The notes beneath the pieces are model-generated. The model did no database searches, was not told where the DNA came from, and worked only from the letters and a program-made list of their open reading frames with translations. A DNA stretch of 64,000 bases, taken from NCBI RefSeq assembly GCF_016583785.1, contig NZ_NRRU01000004.1, positions 1-64,000 of the forward strand. The letters are read 5' to 3'. Each line of letters starts with the position of its first letter. Position 1 is the stretch's first letter. Made by a program: the position numbers and the translations under genes. Shown here piece after piece: positions 16,739-26,722 of the stretch. The stretch is from Rubrivivax gelatinosus. GTDB taxonomy: Bacteria > Pseudomonadota > Gammaproteobacteria > Burkholderiales > Burkholderiaceae_C.

Positions 16739-16795
16739 GGTGGGTGGAGGCTGTCTATTCGGGTTCAGTCTGGGCGAGCGCACAAGCCATTCGCG

Positions 16796-16809
16796 TTGAC
16801 GCAAGTCAA
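16796..16809. promoter_or_regulatory. FNR/Dnr-type box between hemerythrin and narK genes
   Basis: TTGAC-GCAA-GTCAA is a perfect dyad matching the FNR/Dnr/Anr consensus TTGAT-N4-ATCAA at eight of ten positions. It lies 58 bases upstream of the hemerythrin start and 154 bases upstream of the first narK start, so it could control both divergent operons under low oxygen or NO. Confidence 0.65.
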
Positions 16810-16962
16810 CTCCTAACCCAACGGTCCCCGGCGTAGTTCTTCAGAATTATGTCCAGACCCCGCGGCATCGTTCTTCTGCCGCGGGGCGCATAGCCACCGT
16901 GCTGATGTTCACGGGCGCCGCGCCGGCGGACAGTCTTGTCAAACCCAAGACGAGTCCGATCC

Positions 16963-18246
16963 ATGGCCGCCACCGCAACTCCAATCCCACGCCAGGCGTG
17001 GTCCGTGCTCATCGTCAGCACCATCGCCTTCACCGTGTGCTTCATGGTGTGGATGATGTTCGGCGTCATCGGCATTCCGCTGAAGAAGACGCTGGGACTG
17101 AATGCCACGGAGTTCGGTCTGTTGACCGCCACGCCGGTACTGACTGGCTCGCTCATCCGCGTTCCCCTGGGCATCTGGACCGACCGCTACGGCGGCCGCA
17201 TCGTGATGACACTGCTGATGGCCGTCACCGTGCCGGCCATCTGGCTGATGAGCTACGCCACGGCCTATTGGCACTTCCTGGTCATCGGCCTGTTCGTGGG
17301 CCTTGCCGGGGGTTCGTTCTCGGTCGGCACACCCTACGTGGCGCGCTGGTTTCCCAAGAGCCGCCAAGGCATGGCGATGGGCGTGTACGGCGCGGGCAAC
17401 TCCGGCTCGGCGGTCAACAAGTTCGCCGCGCCGGTGCTGCTGGCCATCGGCGGCTGGACGCTGGTGCCGCAGGTGTATGCCGCGGTGATGCTGGGCACGG
17501 TCATCCTGTTCTGGCTGGGCAGCAGCAGTGACCCGAAGCACCTTGTGCCGTCGAATGTGAAGTTCAGCGACCAGCTGAAGATGCTGAAGGATCCGAAGGT
17601 TCTGAAGTACTGCCAGTACTACAGCATCGTCTTTGGCGGCTATGTCGCGCTGGCGCTGTGGATGGTGCAGTACTACGTGGGCGAGTTCGGCCTGTCCATC
17701 CAGACGGCTGCGCTGCTGGCGGCCTGCTTCAGCCTGCCCGGCGGCGTGCTGCGCGCGGTGGGCGGCATCCTGTCCGACAAGTTCGGCGCGCACCAGGTCA
17801 CCTGGTGGGTGTTGTGGGTGAGCTGGGTGTGCCTGTTCCTGCTGAGCTACCCGCAGACGGAGATGACCATCACCACCGTCAACGGCCCGCGCAGCTTTCA
17901 CGTCGGCCTGAATGTCTATGCCTTCACTGCGCTGATGTTCATCCTGGGCATCGCCTGGGCCTTCGGCAAGGCCAGTGTCTTCAAGTACATCGGCAACGAC
18001 TACCCCGACAACATCGGCACCGTCAGCGGCATCGTGGGCCTGGCCGGTGGCCTGGGCGGCTTCGTGCTGCCGATCATGTTCGGCGCGCTGATGGACCTGA
18101 CCGGCATCCGGTCCAGCGCCTTCATGTTGATGTACGGCGTGGTCTGGGTCTCGCTGATCTGGATGTACTGGACCGAAGTGCGTAAGACCGAAATGATGGG
18201 CACGAACGCACCGGCGTCGCCCTTGTCGCGCAGTTTCGCGCGCTGA
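16963..18246 (+). CDS. narK1: Nitrate/nitrite MFS transporter NarK1
   Basis: A 427-residue, 12-helix major facilitator protein of the nitrate/nitrite porter family. It shows the MFS loop WTDRYGGRIVM after helix 2 and the NarK signatures GLAGGSFSVGTPYVARWFP and GLAGGLGGFVLPIMFG. NarK1-type porters mostly work as proton-linked nitrate importers. It is the first of three transporter genes that read directly into narGHJI, so nitrate supply and nitrate reductase are co-transcribed from the box near 16800. Confidence 0.9.
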   Translation: MAATATPIPRQAWSVLIVSTIAFTVCFMVWMMFGVIGIPLKKTLGLNATEFGLLTATPVLTGSLIRVPLGIWTDRYGGRIVMTLLMAVTVPAIWLMSYATAYWHFLVIGLFVGLAGGSFSVGTPYVARWFPKSRQGMAMGVYGAGNSGSAVNKFAAPVLLAIGGWTLVPQVYAAVMLGTVILFWLGSSSDPKHLVPSNVKFSDQLKMLKDPKVLKYCQYYSIVFGGYVALALWMVQYYVGEFGLSIQTAALLAACFSLPGGVLRAVGGILSDKFGAHQVTWWVLWVSWVCLFLLSYPQTEMTITTVNGPRSFHVGLNVYAFTALMFILGIAWAFGKASVFKYIGNDYPDNIGTVSGIVGLAGGLGGFVLPIMFGALMDLTGIRSSAFMLMYGVVWVSLIWMYWTEVRKTEMMGTNAPASPLSRSFAR

Positions 18247-18266
18247 AAGCACAAGGAGAAGATGCC

Positions 18267-19925
18267 ATGAGTGCCACCACCACAGGGGGTGCCAAGTCCG
18301 CCCCCAACCAGGCTCCCGGCCCCGACATCGCCGACTGGCGTCCGGAAGACGACACCTTCTGGAATGCCACGGGCAAGAAGGTCGCCTACCGCAACCTCTG
18401 GATCTCGGTACCCGCGCTGCTGTGCGGCTTCGCGGTCTGGGGCATGTGGGGAATCATCACCGTGCAGATGCTCAACCTGGGCTTTCCTTTCACCCAGGCC
18501 GAGTTGTTCACGCTGACGGCCATCGCCGGCATCTCGGGCGCAACGATGCGCATCCCGGCGTCCTTCCTCATCCGCCTGGCGGGCGGCCGCAACACGATCT
18601 TCCTGACCACCGCGATGCTGCTGGCCCCGGCCATCGGCACCGGCATCGTGCTCCAGCACAAGGACTGGCCGCTCTGGGCTTTCCAGCTGATGGCGCTGTG
18701 GTCGGGCGTGGGCGGCGGCAACTTCGCCAGCTCGATGTCCAACATCAGCACCTTCTTCCCGAAGCGGCTGCAGGGCACGGCACTCGGGCTGAACGCCGGC
18801 CTGGGCAATTTCGGCGTGACGACGATGCAGATCGTCATCCCGCTTGTGATGACGGTGGGCCTGTTCGGCGCCTTCGGGGGCGAGCCGATGGTGCTGGTCA
18901 AGGACAGCGGCTGGATCTTCGGGAAGATCGCCGCCGGCACCCCCACCTGGGTGCAGAACGCAGGTTTCGCCTGGGTGCTGTCGCTTGTGCCGCTGTCCAT
19001 TCTGTGCTGGTGGGGCATGAACAACCTGAAGACGGTGTCGCCTGCCACGGGCTCACCGCTGGTGGCGTTCGCCAAGATCACCTACCTGTACACGCTGGCC
19101 TTCGTGCCCGCGATCTTCATGCTGTGGCTGTACCTGCCCAAGCCCACCGGCCTGGGGGTGCTGAGCATGTGGGTGGCCATTCCGTTGGACGTCATCCTGG
19201 CGTTGCTGGTGATGAAGCTGGCCGCTTTCGGAGAGATGAAAGAGGGCGTGAAGAAACAGTTCGCGATCTTCAGCAACAAGCACACCTGGTCGCTGACCGC
19301 GCTGTACATCGTCACCTTCGGCTCGTTCATCGGCTTCTCGATGGCGCTGCCGCTGGCCATCACGGTGATCTTCGGCTTCCAGCACATCCCCGATGCCAAC
19401 GGCGTGATGCAGCACGCGCTGAAGAACCCGAACGCGCCCTCGGCCCTGACCTATGCCTGGATAGGCCCCTTCATCGGCGCGGCCATCCGTCCCGTGGGCG
19501 GCTGGATCTCGGACAAGGTGGGCGGCTCTATCGTCACCCAGATCATCTCGGTGGTGATGGCCGGGGCTTCGGTGGCGGTGGGCTACGTGATGATGCAGGC
19601 CTACGGCTCGGCCACGCCTGAACAGTACTTCCCGATGTTCCTGGGCCTGTTCATGCTGCTGTTCCTGGCCAGCGGCATCGGCAACGGCAGCACCTTCCGC
19701 ACCATCGGCGTCATCTTCGACCGCACGCAGGCTGGCCCGGTGCTGGGCTGGACATCGGCCATCGCCGCCTACGGCGCCTTCATCGCACCGGTGGTCATCG
19801 GTGCGCAGATCAAGGCCGGTACGCCGCAATATGCGATGTACGGCTTCGCGATCTTCTATGCCGTCTGTCTGGTGCTGAACTGGTGGTTCTACCTGCGTGG
19901 CAATGCCTACGTGAAGAACCCTTGA
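18267..19925 (+). CDS. narK2: Nitrate/nitrite antiporter NarK2-type
   Basis: A 552-residue MFS nitrate/nitrite porter, longer than NarK1 because of an N-terminal extension (WRPEDDTFWNATGKKVAYRN) and enlarged central loops. The NarK signature GGGNFASSMSNISTFFPKR and the C-terminal GIGNGSTFRTIGVIFDR are both present. NarK2-type proteins typically exchange nitrate for nitrite. It starts 20 bases after narK1. Confidence 0.9.
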   Translation: MSATTTGGAKSAPNQAPGPDIADWRPEDDTFWNATGKKVAYRNLWISVPALLCGFAVWGMWGIITVQMLNLGFPFTQAELFTLTAIAGISGATMRIPASFLIRLAGGRNTIFLTTAMLLAPAIGTGIVLQHKDWPLWAFQLMALWSGVGGGNFASSMSNISTFFPKRLQGTALGLNAGLGNFGVTTMQIVIPLVMTVGLFGAFGGEPMVLVKDSGWIFGKIAAGTPTWVQNAGFAWVLSLVPLSILCWWGMNNLKTVSPATGSPLVAFAKITYLYTLAFVPAIFMLWLYLPKPTGLGVLSMWVAIPLDVILALLVMKLAAFGEMKEGVKKQFAIFSNKHTWSLTALYIVTFGSFIGFSMALPLAITVIFGFQHIPDANGVMQHALKNPNAPSALTYAWIGPFIGAAIRPVGGWISDKVGGSIVTQIISVVMAGASVAVGYVMMQAYGSATPEQYFPMFLGLFMLLFLASGIGNGSTFRTIGVIFDRTQAGPVLGWTSAIAAYGAFIAPVVIGAQIKAGTPQYAMYGFAIFYAVCLVLNWWFYLRGNAYVKNP

Positions 19926-19965
19926 GTCACGGCGACGCAACCTAACGCCGGCACCCCTTCACGCC

Positions 19966-21357
19966 ATGACCAGCATGACGATCATCCAGCACTGGAACCC
20001 CGAGGACCGCAAGTTCTGGGACCTGTCCGGTCGCGCGGTGGCCCGGCGCAACCTGTGGGTGTCGGTCCCTGCGCTGGCCCTGGCGTTTGCCGTGTGGATG
20101 CTGTGGTCGGTGGTGGTGGTGCACCTGCCGGCAGCGGGCTTTCGCTACAGCACCAATCAGCTGTTCTGGCTGACGGCGCTGCCCGCCCTGTGTGGCGCCA
20201 CGCTGCGCATCTTCTACGCCTTCGCGGTGCCGATGATCGGTGGGCGCCGCTTCACCACGCTCGCCACGGCCAGTCTGCTGGTGCCGGCGGTCGGCATCGG
20301 CCTGGCGGTACAGGATCCGAACACGCCTTTCGAGTGGATGGTGGTCCTGGCTCTGCTGTGTGGCCTGGGCGGCGGCAACTTCGCCAGCTCGATGGCAAAC
20401 ATCAGCTTCTTCTTCCCGAGTGCCCGCCAAGGTTATGCGCTGGGCCTGAACGCCGGGCTGGGGCACTTGGGGGTCGCGCTGGTTCAGCTGCTGGTCCCAC
20501 TGGCCATCAGCGCCGGGGTCTTCGGCCTGTTCGCCGGGCCTGCGCAGCAGACGGCTCAGGGGCCTATGTGGCTGCAGAACGCGGGCTTCATCTGGGTGCC
20601 ACTGATCCTGGCCAGCACGGCAGCGGCCTGGTTCGGCATGGACGACCTGGCCGACACCCACGCCAGCATGGCCGAGCAGGCCGTGATCTTCACGCGCAGG
20701 CACAACTGGCTGATGTGCTGGCTTTACCTGGGCACTTTCGGCAGCTTCATCGGATTCTCAGCCAGCTTGCCGATGCTGGCGCAGAGCCAGTTTCAACGGT
20801 CCGATGCGTTGCACCTGGTGTGGTTGGGTCCGTTGATCGGCGCCGTACTGCGCCCGTTGGGCGGCTGGATGGCCGACCACTGGGGCGGCGCGCGCGTGAC
20901 CTTCTGGATCTTCGTGGCGATGGCTCTGGCCGCTTCGGCTGCGCTGTTGTGCCTGCCCGCGACCGACGCCACCGGCCATCCTGGGCAGGGCGGCAATTTC
21001 CCCGGCTTCCTGGCTGCCTTCGGTGTGCTCTTCGCTGCATCGGGCATCGGCAACGGCAGCACGTTTCGCATGATCTCCAGCCTCTTTGTGGCCGAACGGG
21101 TGCAGCGTGCCGGGGGTCTGCCATCGGACCAGGCGCTCGCGGCCAAGGAAGGCGCGGTCGAGGCGGCCGCAGCCCTCGGCTTTGCGAGCGCCATCGGCGC
21201 CTACGGCGGCTTCTTCATTCCCAAGAGCGTGGGCTCTTCACTGGCGATGACGGGCAGCGCATCGGCGGCGCTGGCGACGTTCATCGTGTTCTACCTCTCG
21301 TGCATCGCGCTGACCTGGTGGGCCTGCAGCCGCCGCAACGCCCCATACCCCTGCTAG
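19966..21357 (+). CDS. Third NarK-type nitrate/nitrite transporter
   Basis: A 463-residue MFS porter closely related to the preceding gene: it shares the WNPEDRKFWDLSGRAVARRN leader, the GGGNFASSMANISFFFPSAR signature and GIGNGSTFRMISSLF. It looks like a shortened duplicate of narK2, about 90 residues shorter. Three NarK genes in one operon is more than usual (one or two). Whether it differs in direction or substrate cannot be told. Confidence 0.85.
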   Translation: MTSMTIIQHWNPEDRKFWDLSGRAVARRNLWVSVPALALAFAVWMLWSVVVVHLPAAGFRYSTNQLFWLTALPALCGATLRIFYAFAVPMIGGRRFTTLATASLLVPAVGIGLAVQDPNTPFEWMVVLALLCGLGGGNFASSMANISFFFPSARQGYALGLNAGLGHLGVALVQLLVPLAISAGVFGLFAGPAQQTAQGPMWLQNAGFIWVPLILASTAAAWFGMDDLADTHASMAEQAVIFTRRHNWLMCWLYLGTFGSFIGFSASLPMLAQSQFQRSDALHLVWLGPLIGAVLRPLGGWMADHWGGARVTFWIFVAMALAASAALLCLPATDATGHPGQGGNFPGFLAAFGVLFAASGIGNGSTFRMISSLFVAERVQRAGGLPSDQALAAKEGAVEAAAALGFASAIGAYGGFFIPKSVGSSLAMTGSASAALATFIVFYLSCIALTWWACSRRNAPYPC

Positions 21358-21394
21358 TCCGCACCAGCAGACGACATCTTCCAAGGACGACAAC

Positions 21395-24300
21395 ATGAGC
21401 CACTTTCTCGACAGACTCACCCACTTCGCGCAGCCCAAGGAGTCCTTCTCCGGCGACCTCGGGCGCACCACCGGTGAAGACCGCACCTGGGAAGACGCCT
21501 ACCGCAACCGCTGGGCGCACGACAAGATCGTGCGCAGCACCCATGGCGTGAACTGCACCGGCAGCTGCAGCTGGAAGATCTACGTCAAGGGCGGCATCGT
21601 CACCTGGGAGACGCAGCAGACCGACTACCCGCGCACGCGCTGGGACATGCCCAACCACGAGCCGCGCGGGTGTGCCCGCGGCGCCAGCTACAGCTGGTAC
21701 CTGTACAGCGCCAATCGCGTGAAGTACCCGATGGTCCGCGGCCGCCTGCTGGAGCGCTGGCGCGCGGCGATGAAGACGGCGAAGACACCGGTGGACGCCT
21801 GGGCCACGATCGTCGAAGACGACGCTGCGCGCCGCGACTACCAGAAGGTACGCGGCATGGGCGGCTTCGTGCGCAGCAGCTGGGACGAGGTCAACCAGAT
21901 CATCGCGGCGTCGAATGTCTACACGATCAAGAAGCATGGCCCCGACCGTGTGATCGGCTTTTCGCCGATCCCGGCGATGAGCATGGTCAGCTACGCCGCC
22001 GGCAGCCGCTACCTGAGCCTGATCGGCGGCGTCTGCATGAGCTTCTACGACTGGTACTGCGACCTGCCGCCGGCCAGCCCGCAGGTTTGGGGCGAGCAGA
22101 CCGACGTGCCCGAAAGTGCCGATTGGTACAACAGCACCTACATCATGGCCTGGGGCAGCAACGTGCCGCAGACCCGCACGCCCGACGCCCACTTCTTCAC
22201 CGAGGTGCGCTACAAGGGCGCGAAGACGGTGGCCATCACGCCCGACTACAGCGAAGTGGCCAAGCTGGCCGACATCTGGCTGCACCCCAAGCAGGGCACC
22301 GATGCAGCGCTGGCCATGGCGATGGGCCACGTCGCGCTCAACGAGTTCTATTTCAAGCAGCGCAGCCCGTACTTCGACGACTACGCGCGCCGCTACACCG
22401 ACCTGCCGTTGCTGGTGATGCTCAAGGAGCACACGCTCCCTGACGGCAGCAAGACCCTGGTGCCCGACCGCTACCTGCGCGCGTCGGACTTCAACGGCAA
22501 GCTGGGCCAGGAGAACAACCCCGAGTGGAAGACGGTGGCCTTCGACACGAGCGGCCGCGCGGTGCTGCCCAACGGCAGCATCGGCTTCCGTTGGACTCCG
22601 GAAGGCGGCGTCGACCAGGGCAAGTGGAATCTCGAGAACAAGGAAGCGCGCCACGGCACCGAGGTGAAGCTGAAGCTCTCCGTCATCGAAGACGGCGAGC
22701 AAGCGCATGAGGTGGTGGACATCGGCCTGCCGTACTTCGGCGGCGTGAGCACGCCGCACTTCAAGTCCAACACCCAGAACGGCGAAGTCAACTTCGTCAA
22801 GGTTCCGGCCGTGCGCCTGCGCCTGGGCAAGGAGGGCGACCACCGCGAAGCGTTGGTGGCCACCGTGTTCGACCTGCAGGTGGCTCAGTACGGTATCGAC
22901 CGCGGCCTGGGCAGTGGCGCGAAGAGCTACGACGACGACGCAGCCTACACGCCCGCCTGGGCCGAGAGCATCACCGGCACCCCGCGCGACCAGATCATCA
23001 CGGTTGCCCGCCAGTTCGCCGAGAACGCGCACAAGACGCATGGCAAGAGCATGGTGATCATCGGCGCGGCGATGAACCACTGGTACCACGCCGACATGAA
23101 CTACCGCGGCGTCATCAACCTGCTGATGATGTGCGGCTGCATCGGCCAGAGCGGTGGCGGCTGGGCGCATTACGTGGGCCAGGAGAAGCTGCGCCCGCAG
23201 ACCGGCTGGACGGCGCTGGCCTTCGCGCTGGACTGGATCCGCCCGCCGCGGCAGATGAACAGCACCAGCTTCTTCTACGCCCACACCGACCAGTGGCGCT
23301 ACGAGAAGCTCGGCATGGAAGAGATCGTGTCACCGCTGGCCGACAAGGCACTGTATGCCGGAAGCATGATCGACTACAACGTGCGCGCCGAACGCATGGG
23401 CTGGCTGCCCAGCGCACCGCAGCTCAAGACCAACCCGATGCAGGTGGTGAAGGACGCCAGCGCCGCCGGTATGGACGCCAAGGACTATGTCGTCAAGGCG
23501 CTGAAGGACGGCACGCTGCAAATGAGCTGCGAAGACCCGGATGCAAAGCAGAACTGGCCGCGTGTGCTGTTCGTCTGGCGCAGCAACCTGCTGGGCTCGT
23601 CGGGCAAGGGCCACGAATACTTCTGCAAGCACCTGCTGGGCACCGAGAACGGCATCCAGGGCAAGGACCTGGGCCAGGACGACGCCAAGCCGACGGAAGT
23701 GAAGTGGCACGAGCACGGGCCGGTTGGCAAGCTCGACCTGGTGGTCACGCTCGACTTCCGCATGAGCACCACCTGCCTGTACTCCGACATCGTGTTGCCC
23801 ACCGCCAGCTGGTACGAGAAGAACGACCTCAACACCAGCGATATGCACCCCTTCATCCACCCGCTGAGCGCGGCCGTGGACCCGGTGTGGCAGAGCCGCA
23901 GCGATTGGGAGATCTACAAGGGCTTTGCCAAGACCTTCAGCGAGGTCTGCGTCGGCCACCTGGGTGTCGAGAAAGAGGTGGTGCTGACGCCCATCATGCA
24001 CGACACCGCCGGTGAACTGGCCCAGCCCTTCGAGGTGAAGGAATGGAAGAAGGGCCAGTGCGAGCTGATCCCCGGCAAGACGGCCCCGCAGATCATGGTG
24101 GTGGAGCGCGACTACCCGAACGTGTTCAAGCGCTTCACCGCCCTCGGCCCCTTGATGGACAAGCTGGGAAACGGTGGGAAGGGCATTGGATGGAAGACCG
24201 GCACCGAGGTCGAGCAACTCGGCCAGCTGAACGGCAAGACGCTGACGGAAGGCGTGACCAAGGGCATGCCGAAGATCGTGACCGACATCGATGCCTGCGA

Positions 24301-25201
24301 GGTCATCCTGCAGCTGGCACCCGAGACCAACGGCCACGTGGCGGTGAAGGCCTGGCAGGCGCTGGGCAAGCAGACCGGCCGCGACCACACGCACCTGGCG
24401 CTGTACCGCGAGGACGAGAAGATCCGCTACCGCGACGTGCAGGCGCAGCCGCGCAAGATCATCAGCAGCCCCACCTGGAGCGGCATCGAGAGCGAGACCG
24501 TTTCGTACAACGCCGGCTACACCAACGTGCACGAGTACATCCCCTGGCGCACCTTGACCGGCCGCCAGCAGTTCTACCTGGACCACCCGTGGGTGATCGC
24601 CTTCGGTGAAGGCTTCAGCAGTTACCGCCCGCCGGTGGACCTGAAGACCACGGCCGGTATCTACAACATCAAGCCGAACGGGAACAAGGAGATCCTGCTC
24701 AACTTCATCACGCCGCACCAGAAGTGGGGCATCCACAGCACCTACAGCGACAACCTGATGATGCTGACGCTGAACCGCGGCGGCCCGGTGGTGTGGCTGA
24801 GCGAAGACGACGCCAAGCGCAGCGGCATCGAGGACAACGACTGGGTCGAGGTCTTCAACATCAACGGCGCCATCGCGGCGCGCGCTGTAGTGAGCCAGCG
24901 GGTGAACCCCGGCATGCTGCTGATGTACCACGCGCAGGAAAAGATCATCAATACGCCCGGGTCGCAGATCACCGGCGTGCGCGGCGGCATCCACAACAGC
25001 GTGACGCGCATCGTGCTCAAGCCCACCCACATGATCGGCGGCTACGCGCAGTTCAGCTACGGCTTCAACTACTACGGAACCATCGGCACCAACCGCGACG
25101 AGTTCGTGGTGGTCCGCAAGATGGCCAAGGTCGACTGGCTCGACACCCCGCTGGGTGATGAACGCGCCGAGATCGTTCAAGCACAAGGAGAAGGCGCATG
25201 A
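21395..25201 (+). CDS. narG: Respiratory nitrate reductase, catalytic subunit NarG
   Basis: A 1268-residue Mo-bis-MGD enzyme subunit reducing nitrate to nitrite at the cytoplasmic face. The FS0 ligands are His50, Cys54, Cys58 (HGVNCTGSCSW) and Cys93 (RGCARGASYS). The Mo-ligand region is PESADWYNSTY, and the C-terminal dinucleotide-binding HMIGGYAQFSYGFNYYGTIG is intact. Length matches full-size NarG, and it lacks a twin-Arg export signal, as membrane-bound Nar does. Its end overlaps narH by ATGA. Confidence 0.97.
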   Translation: MSHFLDRLTHFAQPKESFSGDLGRTTGEDRTWEDAYRNRWAHDKIVRSTHGVNCTGSCSWKIYVKGGIVTWETQQTDYPRTRWDMPNHEPRGCARGASYSWYLYSANRVKYPMVRGRLLERWRAAMKTAKTPVDAWATIVEDDAARRDYQKVRGMGGFVRSSWDEVNQIIAASNVYTIKKHGPDRVIGFSPIPAMSMVSYAAGSRYLSLIGGVCMSFYDWYCDLPPASPQVWGEQTDVPESADWYNSTYIMAWGSNVPQTRTPDAHFFTEVRYKGAKTVAITPDYSEVAKLADIWLHPKQGTDAALAMAMGHVALNEFYFKQRSPYFDDYARRYTDLPLLVMLKEHTLPDGSKTLVPDRYLRASDFNGKLGQENNPEWKTVAFDTSGRAVLPNGSIGFRWTPEGGVDQGKWNLENKEARHGTEVKLKLSVIEDGEQAHEVVDIGLPYFGGVSTPHFKSNTQNGEVNFVKVPAVRLRLGKEGDHREALVATVFDLQVAQYGIDRGLGSGAKSYDDDAAYTPAWAESITGTPRDQIITVARQFAENAHKTHGKSMVIIGAAMNHWYHADMNYRGVINLLMMCGCIGQSGGGWAHYVGQEKLRPQTGWTALAFALDWIRPPRQMNSTSFFYAHTDQWRYEKLGMEEIVSPLADKALYAGSMIDYNVRAERMGWLPSAPQLKTNPMQVVKDASAAGMDAKDYVVKALKDGTLQMSCEDPDAKQNWPRVLFVWRSNLLGSSGKGHEYFCKHLLGTENGIQGKDLGQDDAKPTEVKWHEHGPVGKLDLVVTLDFRMSTTCLYSDIVLPTASWYEKNDLNTSDMHPFIHPLSAAVDPVWQSRSDWEIYKGFAKTFSEVCVGHLGVEKEVVLTPIMHDTAGELAQPFEVKEWKKGQCELIPGKTAPQIMVVERDYPNVFKRFTALGPLMDKLGNGGKGIGWKTGTEVEQLGQLNGKTLTEGVTKGMPKIVTDIDACEVILQLAPETNGHVAVKAWQALGKQTGRDHTHLALYREDEKIRYRDVQAQPRKIISSPTWSGIESETVSYNAGYTNVHEYIPWRTLTGRQQFYLDHPWVIAFGEGFSSYRPPVDLKTTAGIYNIKPNGNKEILLNFITPHQKWGIHSTYSDNLMMLTLNRGGPVVWLSEDDAKRSGIEDNDWVEVFNINGAIAARAVVSQRVNPGMLLMYHAQEKIINTPGSQITGVRGGIHNSVTRIVLKPTHMIGGYAQFSYGFNYYGTIGTNRDEFVVVRKMAKVDWLDTPLGDERAEIVQAQGEGA

Positions 25202-26721
25202 AGATCCGCGCGCAAGTCGGCATGGTCCTGAACTTGGACAAGTGCATCGGTTGCCATACCTGCAGCGTGACCTGCAAGAACGTGTGGACCAGCCGCCCCG
25301 GCGTCGAGTACGCCTGGTTCAACAACGTCGAGACCAAGCCGGGCATCGGCTACCCCAAGGAATGGGAGAACCAGGACAAGTGGAACGGCGGCTGGATCCG
25401 CAAGGCGGACGGCTCCATCGTGCCGCGTCAAGGCGGCAAGTGGCAGTTGCTGATGAAGATCTTCGCCAACCCCAACCTGCCGCAGATCGACGACTACTAC
25501 GAGCCCTTCACCTTCGACTACGACCACTTGCAGTCGGCGCCCGAGATGCAGCACGCGCCCACCGCGCGGCCACGCAGCCTGATCACCGGCAAGCGCATGG
25601 AGAAGATCGTCTGGGGTCCGAACTGGGAAGAGATCCTGGGCGGCGAGTTCAGCAAGCGCAGCAAGGACAAGAACTTCGACGACATCCAGAAGGACATCTA
25701 CGGCCAGTTCGAGAACACCTTCATGCTGTACCTGCCCAGGCTGTGCGAGCACTGCCTGAACCCGGCTTGCGTCGCGAGCTGTCCGTCAGGGTCCATCTAC
25801 AAGCGCGAAGAAGACGGCATCGTCCTCATCGACCAGGACAAGTGCCGCGGCTGGCGCATGTGCGTGAGCGGCTGCCCGTACAAGAAGATCTACTACAACT
25901 GGAAGAGCGGCAAGGCCGAGAAGTGCATCTTCTGCTACCCGCGAATCGAAGCCGGCCAGCCCACGGTTTGCAGCGAGACCTGCGTGGGCCGCATCCGCTA
26001 CCTGGGCGTGCTGCTGTACGACGCCGACCGCATCCAGGAAGCCGCCAGCGTCGAACACGACAAGGACCTGTACCAGGCACAGCTCGACATCTTCCTGGAC
26101 CCGAACGACCCCAAGGTCATCGCGCAGGCCAGGCTGGACGGCATTCCCGACAACTGGATGGACGCGGCACGCAACAGCCCCGTCTACAAGATGGCGGTGG
26201 AGTGGAAGGTGGCACTGCCGCTGCACCCCGAATACCGCACGCTGCCAATGGTCTGGTACGTGCCGCCGCTCAGCCCCATCACCGCAGCGGCGAATGCCGG
26301 CCACGTGGGCACCAACGGCGAGATCCCGGATGTCAACCAGCTGCGCATCCCCGTCAAGTACCTGGCCAACCTGCTGACGGCCGGTGACACCGCGCCGGTG
26401 GTGCGGGCCCTGGAACGCATGCTGGCCATGCGCGCCTACCAGCGCAGCAAGCACGTTGACGGCGAGGCCAACCAGGCCGCCATCGACCAGGTGAAGATGA
26501 GCGTGAACGAGGTGGAAGAGATGTACCGCGTGATGGCGATCGCCAACTACGAAGACCGCTTCGTCATCCCGACCACGCACCGCGAGTACGCCGAGAACGC
26601 CTTCAACGTGCGCGGCGGTTGCGGCTTCAGCTTCGGCAATGGGTGCAGCGAGGGCACCACCGAGACCAGCCTGTTCGGCAGCGAGAAGAAGCGCACCATC
26701 CCCATCAAGGCAGGAGTTTGA
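25198..26721 (+). CDS. narH: Nitrate reductase iron-sulfur subunit NarH
   Basis: A 507-residue subunit carrying three [4Fe-4S] and one [3Fe-4S] clusters that pass electrons from NarI to NarG. Cluster motifs seen: CIGCHTCSVTC (from Cys16), CEHCLNPACVASC, CRGWRMCVSGC with the Trp replacing a Cys that defines the [3Fe-4S] site, and CIFC...CSETC. Length and all motifs are normal. Start ATG 25198 overlaps the narG stop. Confidence 0.97.
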   Translation: MKIRAQVGMVLNLDKCIGCHTCSVTCKNVWTSRPGVEYAWFNNVETKPGIGYPKEWENQDKWNGGWIRKADGSIVPRQGGKWQLLMKIFANPNLPQIDDYYEPFTFDYDHLQSAPEMQHAPTARPRSLITGKRMEKIVWGPNWEEILGGEFSKRSKDKNFDDIQKDIYGQFENTFMLYLPRLCEHCLNPACVASCPSGSIYKREEDGIVLIDQDKCRGWRMCVSGCPYKKIYYNWKSGKAEKCIFCYPRIEAGQPTVCSETCVGRIRYLGVLLYDADRIQEAASVEHDKDLYQAQLDIFLDPNDPKVIAQARLDGIPDNWMDAARNSPVYKMAVEWKVALPLHPEYRTLPMVWYVPPLSPITAAANAGHVGTNGEIPDVNQLRIPVKYLANLLTAGDTAPVVRALERMLAMRAYQRSKHVDGEANQAAIDQVKMSVNEVEEMYRVMAIANYEDRFVIPTTHREYAENAFNVRGGCGFSFGNGCSEGTTETSLFGSEKKRTIPIKAGV

Positions 26722-26722
26722 G

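Noticed and set aside
16939-18252. 437-codon minus-strand frame opposite narK1
   Set aside because: His/Gln/Asp-rich antisense of a transmembrane protein; no domain and no start signal.
21281-25186. Two long minus-strand frames (667 and 618 codons) opposite narG
   Set aside because: Antisense shadows of a highly conserved gene in GC-rich DNA; composition unlike real proteins.
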